Source of the DNA: Tenericutes bacterium 4572_104
GTDB taxonomy: Bacteria > Bacillota_I > Bacilli_A > Izemoplasmatales > UBA5603
NCBI GenBank assembly: GCA_002084435.1
Contig: NBLG01000001.1
Span: forward strand, 1-64,000
Length of the DNA stretch: 64,000 nucleotides
Direction of reading: 5' to 3'
The position numbers and the translations under genes are program-made. How positions within the stretch are numbered: the first letter of the stretch is position 1; the number at the start of each line of letters is the position of its first letter. Below the pieces are notes generated by a model, which saw only the letters and a program-made list of their open reading frames with translations, searched no databases and was not told the origin of the DNA. Below are positions 17,605 to 26,921 of this stretch, piece after piece.

Positions 17605-19404
17605 CTATTCTACTGTAACTGATTTTGCCAGATTTCTTGGTTTATCTATATCTTTACCTAAATCTAAAGCTTTATAATACGCAATTAATTGTGCAGGAAT
17701 GATAGCTAAAGCAGGTGATAATAGATAATGAACATCCATCAAAACAATATCATCATCAGATTCTTTTGTATCATTAGTAGAAATAATTAAAACATCTGCG
17801 CCTCTAGATTTAACTTCTTGAATGTTAGAACGAGTGTTTTTACTAATATGTTTTTGAGTGATAATAGCTATTACTGGAATATCTTCTTCAATTAACGCAA
17901 TAGTTCCATGCTTTAATTCTCCAGCTGCGAATCCTTCAGTTTGTATATATGAAATTTCTTTTAATTTTAAAGCTGCTTCAAGACTTGTATAATAGTCTAT
18001 TCCTCTACCTATATAAAAACAACTGCGTTTTAATAAATGCGATTGAACTAAATCATGAATGTATTCTTTTTTATCAATAATAGCTTCCATAGCCACAGCT
18101 AGACGTGACATTTCAGCTATCAAATCAAATTTAGGTTTAGGTACTAATGTATATGCTAGAATTGATAAAACTGCGATAGAGCCAACATAAGCCTTGGTAG
18201 AAGCTACAGCTATTTCAGGTCCAGCATAGATTAATAGGTATTTTGATGCTTCTCTAGCTAAGGTAGATGTTTTAACATTAGTTATAGTTAGAGTCTCATA
18301 TCCCATCTTTTTAATATCAACAAGGCAAGCTCTTAAGTCGGCTGTTTCACCTGATTGAGATATTAAAATAAAAACTGCATCCTTTTCTAATAGGGGTTTA
18401 TTATAGGCAAATTCACTAGCAATAAATACTTCAGTGGGAATCTTAGTAATTTGTTCAAAATTAACTTTGCCAATAAATCCAGCATGCATACTAGTTCCAG
18501 CTGCTACTATATAAATACGTTTTTTATTAGCGAACAAATCGAGAATATCTTGACTTATTACAAAGCGGTTATCCTTGATATAATTAGTCATTATTTTACG
18601 GATTACAGAAGGCTGTTCAGATATCTCTTTTAACATATAATGAGGATATCCACCCTTATTAATTTCATCTGAATTCATATCGATTTCAAAGCGATCTGAT
18701 CTAAATTCAATACCGATAGGGTCAAACATGGTAAATTCATATTTATCATCTATTTTTTCTGCCTTAATAAAAGTTTTATCTTCTATGACATAGTATTCAT
18801 TTGATACACCAATCAAGGCCATAACATCTGAAGCTAGACAAATACCATCATTCCTATATCCCAACAAAAGAGGGGATTTATTCTTTCCCGCAAATAATGT
18901 ATTAGGATTTAATCTATCTATAATTAATAAAGCATATGAACCTTCTAATAAAGCTAGGGTTTTTCTAATTGCTAAATCAACTGAATAACTTACAGAAAAA
19001 TATTCAATCAAATTAGCTATAACCTCAGTATCAGTGTCTGATTTTAAATAGACACCAGGTAAATACTTAAGTATCAATTCTTTGTAATTTTCAATAACTC
19101 CATTATGAACGATAATAAATCTTCCCGAAGCACTTTCATGTGGATGGGAATTTATATGATTTGGAGCCCCATGTGTTGCCCATCTAGTATGGCCAATAGC
19201 AAAACGACTTGAATAATCATAATTAAAATCATTAATTAACAATTGAACTCTACCCTTGTTTTTATAAGTGATAAAGTTATTTTCATTATTATTATGAAAA
19301 CAGATACCGCAAGAATCATATCCGCGGTATTCTAATTTTTTTAAGCCTTTTAATACAACATTAGTGGCTTTTAATTCACCAATATAACCAACTATTCCAC
19401 ACAT
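17605..19404 (-). CDS. glmS: glutamine-fructose-6-phosphate aminotransferase (isomerizing)
   Basis: First enzyme of UDP-GlcNAc synthesis. The start is set at 19404 because maturation of this family leaves the catalytic Cys as residue 1 (MCGIVGYIG) and AGGAGG lies six bases upstream; an open frame extends 19 codons further without support. Glutaminase domain with GHTRWATHG and SHPH, then two SIS domains (SQSGETADL; KELKHG-like AAGELKHGT) and the C-terminal KPRNLAKSVTVE tail. At 599 residues it is full length. No glmS ribozyme was recognised in the short leader. Confidence 0.96.
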   Translation of the reverse strand: MCGIVGYIGELKATNVVLKGLKKLEYRGYDSCGICFHNNNENNFITYKNKGRVQLLINDFNYDYSSRFAIGHTRWATHGAPNHINSHPHESASGRFIIVHNGVIENYKELILKYLPGVYLKSDTDTEVIANLIEYFSVSYSVDLAIRKTLALLEGSYALLIIDRLNPNTLFAGKNKSPLLLGYRNDGICLASDVMALIGVSNEYYVIEDKTFIKAEKIDDKYEFTMFDPIGIEFRSDRFEIDMNSDEINKGGYPHYMLKEISEQPSVIRKIMTNYIKDNRFVISQDILDLFANKKRIYIVAAGTSMHAGFIGKVNFEQITKIPTEVFIASEFAYNKPLLEKDAVFILISQSGETADLRACLVDIKKMGYETLTITNVKTSTLAREASKYLLIYAGPEIAVASTKAYVGSIAVLSILAYTLVPKPKFDLIAEMSRLAVAMEAIIDKKEYIHDLVQSHLLKRSCFYIGRGIDYYTSLEAALKLKEISYIQTEGFAAGELKHGTIALIEEDIPVIAIITQKHISKNTRSNIQEVKSRGADVLIISTNDTKESDDDIVLMDVHYLLSPALAIIPAQLIAYYKALDLGKDIDKPRNLAKSVTVE

Positions 19405-19432
19405 GTGATTCCTCCTATATAGTAACAAAACT

Positions 19433-19461
19433 ATTATAACAAAAATATCTAGATTTCGCAA
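19433..19461 (-). promoter_or_regulatory. promoter of glmS-glmM-glmU
   Basis: Minus strand TTGCGA (19456-19461), 17 bases, TATAAT (19433-19438). The leader to glmS is only about 22 bases, too short for a glmS ribozyme. Confidence 0.7.
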
Positions 19462-19474
19462 TTGTTAAAAATGA

Positions 19475-19500
19475 AAGAAAAGAGGCTTTTCGCCTCTTTT
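19475..19500 (-). terminator. terminator of the four-gene secreted/ABC cassette
   Basis: Minus strand AAAAGAGGC, loop GAAAA, GCCTCTTTT, then CTTTCATTTTT. The stem overlaps the stop of the permease gene. Confidence 0.8.
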
Positions 19501-20248
19501 AAAGAATGTCTCTTCTTAGATATATTGTAAGACTTACAAGTATTAAACTTATAATAATTAAATAACTTGAAACAAAATCTATAAGCGCAATGAAGTCCTT
19601 ATTAGAATATATAATACTGGGAATCCAACTATATATATTTTTTAGAATTTCACTTGAATTAATTATATATATATTAGCGTTTATTTCCATATACCACATT
19701 AAAGCTATGGGAATTAAACCTATTAAAATATGTTGAAAGATTATTAGTATAGAATTTATTAATGCTAAATAAAAAATTCCTTCTATAACCATAAGTTTTA
19801 AACAAAACCATAGCTTATCATGTGAAATATTAAATGGTGTAAATGTATTTAAAATTAATATAAAAGCTATAGATATGATTGTAATATACAAAAGTAATAC
19901 GAATAATTGGAAAAATATATTGCTAAAAAATACTTCAATCTTTTTTAAAGGATAATCTACTATATATTTAGCTAGGTTTTGATGAGCTTGTGAATGCATA
20001 AAAATCCCTGTAAAAATCACAAGCGAAAGATAAGTAAAATTGATTATTAAAAGAGAATCTTTGATAAATTCATCCTGATATTCTTCTCTAAACGCATCTA
20101 AATATAACCATCCATTACTAATACCAGTAGAATATAATATACTAAGAAAATAAAATGTTAAAAAAACGCATATTATCGATATAGTTGTCTTTTGAAAAAA
20201 GAAACGATATTCCATTTTAATTTGCTCATTCAACTTGAAGTTTTCCAT
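19499..20248 (-). CDS. ABC permease-like membrane protein of unknown cassette
   Basis: A 249-residue protein with six predicted helices (about 22-42, 68-87, 108-135, 150-170, 170-185, 220-243) separated by short loops, the size and layout of a small ABC-2-type permease. No family-specific motif was recognised. Its start overlaps the end of the ATPase gene by 23 bases, which strongly suggests that the two form one transporter. Last gene of the cassette that begins with a secreted protein at 22379. Confidence 0.75.
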   Translation of the reverse strand: MENFKLNEQIKMEYRFFFQKTTISIICVFLTFYFLSILYSTGISNGWLYLDAFREEYQDEFIKDSLLIINFTYLSLVIFTGIFMHSQAHQNLAKYIVDYPLKKIEVFFSNIFFQLFVLLLYITIISIAFILILNTFTPFNISHDKLWFCLKLMVIEGIFYLALINSILIIFQHILIGLIPIALMWYMEINANIYIINSSEILKNIYSWIPSIIYSNKDFIALIDFVSSYLIIISLILVSLTIYLRRDIL

Positions 20249-20849
20249 TCATAAAATGATATATTTTCTTCTTCTTACTATTAAAATATTTTGGATTATG
20301 CGTAGATACAACTACTAAATTCCTCTTAGACCGATCTTTAATCAATTGAACAACTTTCGGTATTATTTGCTCGTCTAATGAAGCTAAAGGCTCATCTAAT
20401 ATTAATATTTTAGGTTCATAGATAAATGCTTGCATTAAATTTATTTTTTGTCTCATACCATGTGATAATTCCTTAATATATTTATGTTTATAATTATTGA
20501 TATTTAAGTAGTTTAGATAATATTTTACGTTTTCATTTAATTCAAATTTAGGATAACCTTTAATTCTACCTATACTATATAAAAAATCAATTACAGTCAT
20601 ATTTAATGGCATTATATATTCCTCAGGAGCGTATCCAATTCTTAGCCTTCTTTTCACTATATTTCCTTGATATTTAGTCAAACCCATAATACATTTAAAC
20701 AGAGTTGATTTTCCCGAACCATTTTCCCCAATAACAAGATTTAAAACACCTGAATTGAACTCAGTACTAATATTATAAATACCTTTTTTCTTACTATACT
20801 CTTTTGTTAAATCATTAATAGTTATAGATAAATTCTCTAATGCTTCCAT
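20226..20849 (-). CDS. ABC transporter ATPase of unknown cassette
   Basis: A compact 207-residue ATP-binding subunit. Walker A GENGSGKST, signature LSHGMRQKINL, Walker B ILILDEPLASLDE, H-loop VSTHNP. It ends soon after the H-loop, shorter than most ABC ATPases. Overlaps the membrane-anchored protein gene upstream by 35 bases and the permease gene downstream by 23, so all are translated as one unit. The GMRQK signature groups it with exporter-type ATPases; the cargo is unknown. Confidence 0.85.
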   Translation of the reverse strand: MEALENLSITINDLTKEYSKKKGIYNISTEFNSGVLNLVIGENGSGKSTLFKCIMGLTKYQGNIVKRRLRIGYAPEEYIMPLNMTVIDFLYSIGRIKGYPKFELNENVKYYLNYLNINNYKHKYIKELSHGMRQKINLMQAFIYEPKILILDEPLASLDEQIIPKVVQLIKDRSKRNLVVVSTHNPKYFNSKKKKIYHFMNGKLQVE

Positions 20850-21747
20850 AGTAGTCCTCTAAGGTATTATGAGTCTCGAAGAACATAAAATCATCAATGA
20901 TGTAACTGTATTCTTTATCTTGATATATATATTTAATAATAAGAGGAAAACGGTTCGTTGTTTGAATGACATCTTCATATTTAATTGGAACCACTAACAA
21001 CTTATCATTAATTAAATCAATTGAAGTACTAAAAGATATAATTCCAATTGGATTATACTCATGTCTAATGATGCTTTCTATACTTTCATGAACATTATTA
21101 ATTTCATCAATAAATTTTGCTTCATCAATATCTAGATTCATAGTTTGAATGTTATTATCTATTTCAGTTATTTTTATATTTTCACAAGTCATATTGGTTA
21201 AACCGAATACAATGGCAGATATAAATTCTTTTCCATTATAAAAATTAGTTAACGCAAACATTCTATATAGACTAATTTGATTATTTTCTTCAATTGGGTT
21301 GAACATCAAATACATATTTCCAATTTCTAAATCGATTGATTCATCATTGATATATGTTAGACTTAATTTACAATCAGATATATCTATAATTTGTTCAGAA
21401 GTTAGATTATAGGGAAAGCTAATATCTATATAATAAAGAGTGTAGGTTTCTTCATCTAGTTTATTTATATCTTCTGTTTTTCTAATATTATCAATCTTAA
21501 TTTCTAAACTATTGATTTCATTTGAGATATATGACGAAGTAATAGCCTCTTTATCTAATAAAAAAGTATCTTCATAATCAGAATAAATAGGAATTGATAT
21601 TGTTTCTTCTGGCTTAGTGATTATTCTTGAATAATCTTTATAAACAGTTAAAAGGTGAACCATACTCTTAGATGGTTTATCTTGATGTAAAACTATTAAA
21701 GATATTACTATAAATAAAAAAATCACCCCAAAGAAAAACTTTCTCAT
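20815..21747 (-). CDS. membrane-anchored extracellular protein of the ABC cassette
   Basis: A 310-residue protein: an uncleaved signal anchor (about 3-21, no lipobox cysteine) and a large outside domain. That domain is acidic and strand-rich, with many short alternating hydrophobic segments (for example KLLVVPIKYEDV, FPLIIKYIYQDKEYSYIIDDF) and few cysteines. I do not recognise a family. The ATG overlaps the stop of the secreted-protein gene (ATGA). It could be a sensor or an accessory subunit of the ABC transporter. Confidence 0.7.
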   Translation of the reverse strand: MRKFFFGVIFLFIVISLIVLHQDKPSKSMVHLLTVYKDYSRIITKPEETISIPIYSDYEDTFLLDKEAITSSYISNEINSLEIKIDNIRKTEDINKLDEETYTLYYIDISFPYNLTSEQIIDISDCKLSLTYINDESIDLEIGNMYLMFNPIEENNQISLYRMFALTNFYNGKEFISAIVFGLTNMTCENIKITEIDNNIQTMNLDIDEAKFIDEINNVHESIESIIRHEYNPIGIISFSTSIDLINDKLLVVPIKYEDVIQTTNRFPLIIKYIYQDKEYSYIIDDFMFFETHNTLEDYYGSIREFIYNY

Positions 21748-22379
21748 GAAATTCTCTCCTTGATAATTTCATAATATTCCGTTGTCAAAGTAAATGTTTC
21801 CCAGCCTCCAGATTTAGTATTCACCCAAAAGAGATAGTATTTTCCAACACCGTTATTTATAATACCTTCACCTCTTGTCATAATTTTAACATAGGTGAGT
21901 GGATCTACTATTATTTCAAATTCATAGGTTTCATTAGTTGTCTTTACACTAGAATATGATACTGAAGCTTTGATGTTTGCGTCAATTGACCCCTTAAATT
22001 TTTTAAATTTACCATCAGCGGTTATCTTTATACTACCAGTAGCTGATAATTGATATTTAGTTTCTTCTTTTGTAGATAAACTTATATCATGTTTTATAGT
22101 TGAAAAGCCATCATTGTAAATCTTAAGTTTTGTTTCAGAAACAAATTCCACGTGTTCTTCTTCATTTACTATTAATATATTCCAACCTATAAACTTCTTC
22201 TTTTTAAGTTTTTTTAGATATGATTTATATTCTTTATCAGAAAAGTCCTTTAAAAGTTTAGCATCATCTGAATCAAAAACTATTTCTTGATAGTTTTGAT
22301 ATTCTTCAGCTTCTATAAATACCAATGAAATATAACAACTAAGTATTAATAATATTAATCCAATCAATAATTTTTTCAT
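21744..22379 (-). CDS. secreted beta-rich protein, head of the ABC cassette
   Basis: A 211-residue protein with a clear export signal (MKK, hydrophobic 4-21, possible cut after FIEA). The mature part begins with a Lys/Asp-rich helix region and continues as amphipathic strands: TKEETKYQLSATGSIKI, then IDANIKASVSYSS, TTNETYEFEIIV and DPLTYVKIMTRG. This Ser/Thr-rich alternation followed by a V-D-P-L-T-Y-V-K-I strand recalls the stem of aerolysin/ETX-MTX2 pore formers, but the match is by eye and weak. The start is ATG 22379; its ribosome site AGGAGG is inside the hairpin at 22381-22427. Confidence 0.7.
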   Translation of the reverse strand: MKKLLIGLILLILSCYISLVFIEAEEYQNYQEIVFDSDDAKLLKDFSDKEYKSYLKKLKKKKFIGWNILIVNEEEHVEFVSETKLKIYNDGFSTIKHDISLSTKEETKYQLSATGSIKITADGKFKKFKGSIDANIKASVSYSSVKTTNETYEFEIIVDPLTYVKIMTRGEGIINNGVGKYYLFWVNTKSGGWETFTLTTEYYEIIKERIS

Positions 22380-22380
22380 A

Positions 22381-22427
22381 AAAAAACTCCTCCTTTGTAT
22401 AAATAATACAATGAAGAAGAGTTTTTT
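22381..22427 (-). terminator. terminator hairpin that contains the next gene's ribosome site
   Basis: Minus strand: ACTCTTCTT (22422-22414), CA, TTGTAT, loop TATTT, ATACAA, AGGAGGAGT (22394-22386), then seven T and the ATG at 22379. Two G-U pairs complete a 15-bp stem. It ends the patatin transcript and at the same time buries AGGAGG of the secreted-protein gene. T runs on both sides make it usable in both directions. Confidence 0.75.
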
Positions 22428-22430
22428 CTT

Positions 22431-23240
22431 TTATATAATTTTATGTTCTTCTAAATACATTTTAGCGTCTTCATAACCCATTTGATAACGTATTTTAGAT
22501 TGGTTTTCCTCAAACTTTAAACGAGAACCTAAAGAATGGGTTGGTTTTATCGCATGAAAAGTAATATCTTTATATTTAGAATTATAACTATAGAATAATA
22601 AATGTTCTAAATGAACTACGATTATAGTATCACAGCCTGCATTTACTAATGGTTTTATAGGTACATTATCATAGACACCACCATCATAGTAATGCTTACC
22701 ATCAATTGTCATTGGAGGAAAAACTATAGGTATTGAACAAGAGGCAATAATTTGTTTATTTATATCTTTTATGTCTTGTTTCCAAAGTGGAGAATATACT
22801 ACTTGTTCATCGTGTTTAAAATAATGTCTATATGATTTTTTAAGTAATTCTAAAATCCCGCTATCTTCAGGTCCTCCATTTGATAAGGTCACAAAAACTC
22901 TTTTCTTTTTAATTTTTTCATAATCGAGGTTTTTCGTTAAAATCTTATCTAGTTCATCAATTTCATAGAGACCATTTACCATGATTTTAGTGCGCTCTTT
23001 AAATATCCTTTTAAAGAAGTTTTCAGTTGAATGCAGTGTTTCTTTAGGTACATTAAACCAAATATCACGCACCACTTCTAAATCATTAGAAGCTATTAAA
23101 GCAGCGTTAGCCGCTCCAATACTTGTTCCTGAAATATATTCTACCAAATCGTAGATTCCAGCTTCTTTCAAAGCCATTAAAGCACCTATTTGATATGCGC
23201 CTCTTGCGCCACCACCACTAAGACATAAACCAAGTTTCAT
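22431..23240 (-). CDS. patatin-like phospholipase
   Basis: A 269-residue cytoplasmic acyl hydrolase of the RssA/YlbK-like patatin group. Oxyanion loop GGGARGAYQIG, nucleophile elbow GTSIG, and the catalytic Asp in DGGVYDNVP. No signal peptide. GGAGGGG precedes the ATG. It is the last gene of the nadD-nadE-mnmA-patatin unit; a role in lipid turnover is the usual assumption. Confidence 0.9.
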   Translation of the reverse strand: MKLGLCLSGGGARGAYQIGALMALKEAGIYDLVEYISGTSIGAANAALIASNDLEVVRDIWFNVPKETLHSTENFFKRIFKERTKIMVNGLYEIDELDKILTKNLDYEKIKKKRVFVTLSNGGPEDSGILELLKKSYRHYFKHDEQVVYSPLWKQDIKDINKQIIASCSIPIVFPPMTIDGKHYYDGGVYDNVPIKPLVNAGCDTIIVVHLEHLLFYSYNSKYKDITFHAIKPTHSLGSRLKFEENQSKIRYQMGYEDAKMYLEEHKII

Positions 23241-23252
23241 AAATTACCCCTC

Positions 23253-24386
23253 CTAATATAAACGCTTCATCTCCTTAAAATAAGCTTCTTCTATAACTCC
23301 ACCCCCAAGACAAACTTCACCATCATAAAAGACAGCTTGTTGTCCAGGCGTTACAGCTCTTACTGGTTTTAACATATTAACTACTAATTTATTATCTTCA
23401 ATCCATTCAAGTTCTACAGAAGTGTCACTTTGTCTATACCTAAATTTAGCACTGCATTTATATATTCCTTTAAATTTATGTTTAGGTATCCAATTAACAT
23501 TTTCAATAATAGCTTTATCAGCGAATAAATCAGGATGATTTATTCCTTGACCCACTAATAGAATATTTTTCTCTAAATCCTTTCCTATTACAAACCAGGG
23601 TTTGTTCTCATAATTTTTGAGTCCGCCTAAACCTAGACCTTTCCTTTGACCAATAGTATAATACATCAATCCTTCATGTTTACCGATGATATTCCCATCA
23701 TCAGCCATTATAGGTCCTGGTTTTGTATATATATAATTCTTTAAAAAATTAGTAAAATTGCGTTCTCCAATAAAACAAATACCAGTGGAATCCTTTTTAT
23801 TCGCGGTAGGTATATTGTTTTCTAAAGCTATCTCTCTTACCCTTGGCTTTTCTAAAAACCCAACTGGAAACAATGTATTTTTTAATTGCGCCTCGCTTAA
23901 TCCTGAAAGAAAATATGTTTGATCTTTATTTTTATCAATTCCTCTTAATAATAATGTCTCTCCATTTACTTCTTTAGTTCTTGCGTAATGCCCATATGCA
24001 AAATAATCAGCGCCTAAATTTTTAGCTACTTCTCTAAATGTCGCAAATTTAATATATTTATTACATAAGATATCTGGATTAGGAGTTCTTCCCTTTTTAT
24101 ATTCATCGATAAAATATGTAAATACATTATCCCAATATTCTTGGATAAAATCATGCCTATGTAATTTAATACCAAGATGATTTGCGACTTGTAAAGCATC
24201 ATAATAATCTTGTTCTTGGGGACATATTTCATCATTTAAATCAGGATTACCTAATATATCATTATTAGTGGCTGAATCCCAATTTCTCATAAACAACCCT
24301 TCTACAATGTAACCCTGCTTAAGCAATAAATAAGCGGCTACAGAAGAATCTACTCCACCGCTTAACCCAACAATAACCTTTTTCAT
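23253..24386 (-). CDS. mnmA: tRNA-specific 2-thiouridylase
   Basis: Adds sulphur to U34 of Lys, Glu and Gln tRNAs. PP-loop GLSGGVDSS at the N-terminus; first catalytic Cys in TPNPDILCNKYIKF; second in STGICFIGERNF; tail with TPGQQAVFYDGEVCLGGGVI. At 377 residues it is normal length. The ATG overlaps the nadE stop (ATGA). No sulphur-donor desulphurase gene is next to it. Confidence 0.95.
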   Translation of the reverse strand: MKKVIVGLSGGVDSSVAAYLLLKQGYIVEGLFMRNWDSATNNDILGNPDLNDEICPQEQDYYDALQVANHLGIKLHRHDFIQEYWDNVFTYFIDEYKKGRTPNPDILCNKYIKFATFREVAKNLGADYFAYGHYARTKEVNGETLLLRGIDKNKDQTYFLSGLSEAQLKNTLFPVGFLEKPRVREIALENNIPTANKKDSTGICFIGERNFTNFLKNYIYTKPGPIMADDGNIIGKHEGLMYYTIGQRKGLGLGGLKNYENKPWFVIGKDLEKNILLVGQGINHPDLFADKAIIENVNWIPKHKFKGIYKCSAKFRYRQSDTSVELEWIEDNKLVVNMLKPVRAVTPGQQAVFYDGEVCLGGGVIEEAYFKEMKRLY

Positions 24387-26239
24387 GATCTTTTTATGTC
24401 TGAAGGCATTCGCCAGTCGCTTCTAGGTGATAAGGCATAATCGAATACTTTAGGGGAATCAGGGCTAGCTGTTCTTTTAAATTGTTGGGAATAAAACCGT
24501 TTAAAAAAGTTTTTAACATATTCATTAATTTCTTTTTCGGTTAAATCAAAAGTTTTGTTTAAGAAAAATTTAATTCTTTCTTCATCATCACCGCAGTTTA
24601 AAAAGCGGTAAAGGATAAAGTCATTTACTTCATATTTTCCAATTATATTTTCTGTTTCTTGATTGTTAGCTAATTCTGGAGTGATTGGGGTGTTAATAAT
24701 ATCATATAATACTTTAGAAGTTTCACCTTTAAAAATAAAATCAGCGTATGATTTTATCATAAATTTTACTACAGTCTTAGGTATTCCGCCATTTACATTA
24801 TACATAGACATTTGGTCTCCATTATAAGTAGACCATCCAAGAGCTATTTCAGATAAATCACCAGTTCCTAAAACTATAGCGCTATTCTTATTAGCTAAAT
24901 TCATTAAAACCATAGTTCTAGCTCTAGCTTGAGTGTTTTCATAGGTGATATCTTGAGTAAATTTATCATGTTTTATTAATTCTAAATGATCTAAAACATG
25001 ATTTTTGATATCTATTTCTTCATGCGTTACACCTAATAATTCCATTAATTTCTTAGCGTTTTTGTTAGTTCTACTAGATGTATGCAATCCTGGCATTGTA
25101 TAAGCTAAAATACCTTTTCTGTCAATACCCAAGTGATCAAATGTAAGACAAGCCACTAACAAAGCTAGAGAAGAATCCAATCCTCCACTTACTCCTATGA
25201 CAAGATTTTTTATTCCAATGTGTTTCATTCTTTTAGCGAGTCCAAATTCCTGAATAGATCTAATTTTATTAAAATCTTCTTCTATGTTTTTAGTTGGAAC
25301 ATATGGAAGGGGATTAATCTTCGATTCAAATTCATAAGAATCAGGCTCTATAATTTTAATGGGTACATTTTGATATTTATAGGTGTATTTTAAAATAGAG
25401 TCTCTAAATGAAGAATTATTTCTTCTTTCATGTTCTAACCTCAAGATATCTAAGTCCACATACATAATTTCGGTTTCTAAGGAAAAGAGGTTAGTTTCTT
25501 TAATTAATCTAGCATTATTACCAACAATATTATGTCCTGAAAATACTGTTTCTGAACTAGATTCTGAAGCTCCAGCGGAACAATAAACATAGATTCCGCA
25601 GTTTTTACGAGAATGCTCTAAAACAGCATTTTTTCGTATTTTATCTTTCCCAAGTGTTTCATTAGAAGCAGAAATATTAAAGATAATGTTAGCTCCATTT
25701 ACACTCAAAAGATTCCCTGGAGTAATAGTAGCCCACATATCTTCACAAATTTCAATTCCAAAACGAATGTCTTTATCAAAAAACATTAAATTTCCAAAAG
25801 GAACATTTTGTCCCAATAAATCTACTTCTTTAATGTGACTTACAACATCAAAGCCACTTTTAAACCAGCGTTTTTCATAATATTCTTTGGTATTTGGTAG
25901 ATAAAATTTAGGTACAACACCTAGAATTTTATCGTTTTGAATAACCAAGGCTGTATTTAAAACCATTCCTTCTACAATTAAAGGAGCCCCAAGAATTATC
26001 ACACCTTTAAAAGGGTTATTTTTTAATAAATAAGATAAAGAATCTAATGTATCATCAAAAAGACTTTTTTGAAAAAATAAATCTCCACATGAATAACCTG
26101 TAATTCCAAGTTCAGGAAATACAGCTATCATACTGCGGTTTTCTTTTAATGATTGAATCATTTCTTTTACATTTGATTTTGGGTTTCCAACCTCTAGTTT
26201 TGGGCTAATTAAGGAAACTTTTAACATTCCATTTTTCAT
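24383..26239 (-). CDS. nadE: NAD+ synthase, glutamine-hydrolysing
   Basis: Final step of NAD synthesis. The N-terminal nitrilase-type glutaminase carries the triad Glu (FPELGITGYS), Lys (VPKFYLPN) and Cys (GIEICEDMW). The C-terminal synthetase has the PP-loop GVSGGLDSSLAL and the GTGDLSEIALGW segment. At 618 residues it is the long glutamine-dependent form. Lies between nadD and mnmA with a 4-base overlap to the latter. Confidence 0.95.
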   Translation of the reverse strand: MKNGMLKVSLISPKLEVGNPKSNVKEMIQSLKENRSMIAVFPELGITGYSCGDLFFQKSLFDDTLDSLSYLLKNNPFKGVIILGAPLIVEGMVLNTALVIQNDKILGVVPKFYLPNTKEYYEKRWFKSGFDVVSHIKEVDLLGQNVPFGNLMFFDKDIRFGIEICEDMWATITPGNLLSVNGANIIFNISASNETLGKDKIRKNAVLEHSRKNCGIYVYCSAGASESSSETVFSGHNIVGNNARLIKETNLFSLETEIMYVDLDILRLEHERRNNSSFRDSILKYTYKYQNVPIKIIEPDSYEFESKINPLPYVPTKNIEEDFNKIRSIQEFGLAKRMKHIGIKNLVIGVSGGLDSSLALLVACLTFDHLGIDRKGILAYTMPGLHTSSRTNKNAKKLMELLGVTHEEIDIKNHVLDHLELIKHDKFTQDITYENTQARARTMVLMNLANKNSAIVLGTGDLSEIALGWSTYNGDQMSMYNVNGGIPKTVVKFMIKSYADFIFKGETSKVLYDIINTPITPELANNQETENIIGKYEVNDFILYRFLNCGDDEERIKFFLNKTFDLTEKEINEYVKNFFKRFYSQQFKRTASPDSPKVFDYALSPRSDWRMPSDIKRS

Positions 26240-26248
26240 AGATTTACC

Positions 26249-26815
26249 TCAATATAAATTTTGTTGCATAATATATTCAAATATAGAATCAGTTACATAT
26301 TCAGGGTTAAATGTTTCACGAAATATAGTTGATGAAACATTCATATTAAATTTTGGCAAGATAATAAAATTATCTATATATTCTTCTAAAAAAGAATTGT
26401 TTCTGATAAATTCTAAAATATCTAGTTTATTGCGATTAATCACAATAAATTTAAATTCTTTTAATAAGCTTTTAGCGTGTTTCCAATTATGAAGATTATT
26501 TAAATTATCAGCTCCGATAACGAAAGCTACTTCTTCATTATATTTTTTCTGTATTCTTTTTAAACTTACATATGTACCTAAGAATTGACTGTCATCTAAT
26601 TCCAATGAAGATACAGAGGCATTATCTAATTCTTTAACTAATAATTCTAACATTCGAAGCCTATGCATATTTGATATTAAAGATGATTTTGTATATAAAT
26701 TAGATACGGGCAGATAAATAAAATGGGAGAATTCAATTGATTTTTTAATATGAAAATAAATCTCTTTATGTGCAATAGTAGGTGGATTGAAAGCCCCGCC
26801 AAATACAACAACCAT
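26249..26815 (-). CDS. nadD: nicotinate-nucleotide adenylyltransferase
   Basis: Adenylates nicotinate mononucleotide. The nucleotidyltransferase loop is GGAFNPPTIAH, the later signature VSSTIFRE (usual ISSTxIR). At 188 residues it is standard. It precedes nadE in the same unit, giving the last two NAD steps together. ATG at 26815 with an AAGGAAGTGAT ribosome site. Confidence 0.92.
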   Translation of the reverse strand: MVVVFGGAFNPPTIAHKEIYFHIKKSIEFSHFIYLPVSNLYTKSSLISNMHRLRMLELLVKELDNASVSSLELDDSQFLGTYVSLKRIQKKYNEEVAFVIGADNLNNLHNWKHAKSLLKEFKFIVINRNKLDILEFIRNNSFLEEYIDNFIILPKFNMNVSSTIFRETFNPEYVTDSIFEYIMQQNLY

Positions 26816-26837
26816 TCTATCACTTCCTTACTAATAT

Positions 26838-26846
26838 ATTTTAACA
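26838..26846 (-). promoter_or_regulatory. extended -10 promoter for nadD unit
   Basis: Minus strand TGTTAAAAT about 20 bases before the nadD ATG; upstream is a T tract, without a clear -35. Confidence 0.4.
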
Positions 26847-26896
26847 TAAAAAAAAATAAATAAAAGCAATTATCCTATTTGTGAGAAACTAAGATA

Positions 26897-26905
26897 TGAT
26901 ATAAT
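26897..26905 (+). promoter_or_regulatory. extended -10 promoter for M42 peptidase gene
   Basis: TGATATAAT (TGn and perfect TATAAT at 26900-26905). Predicted start near 26912 leaves a leader of only about ten bases that still includes the ribosome site GGGTGAT. Confidence 0.55.
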
Positions 26906-26921
26906 ACCCTTGGGTGATTTT

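Noticed and set aside
19405..19440. glmS ribozyme in the leader
   Set aside because: Promoter-to-start distance is only about 22 bases, too short for the ribozyme fold.
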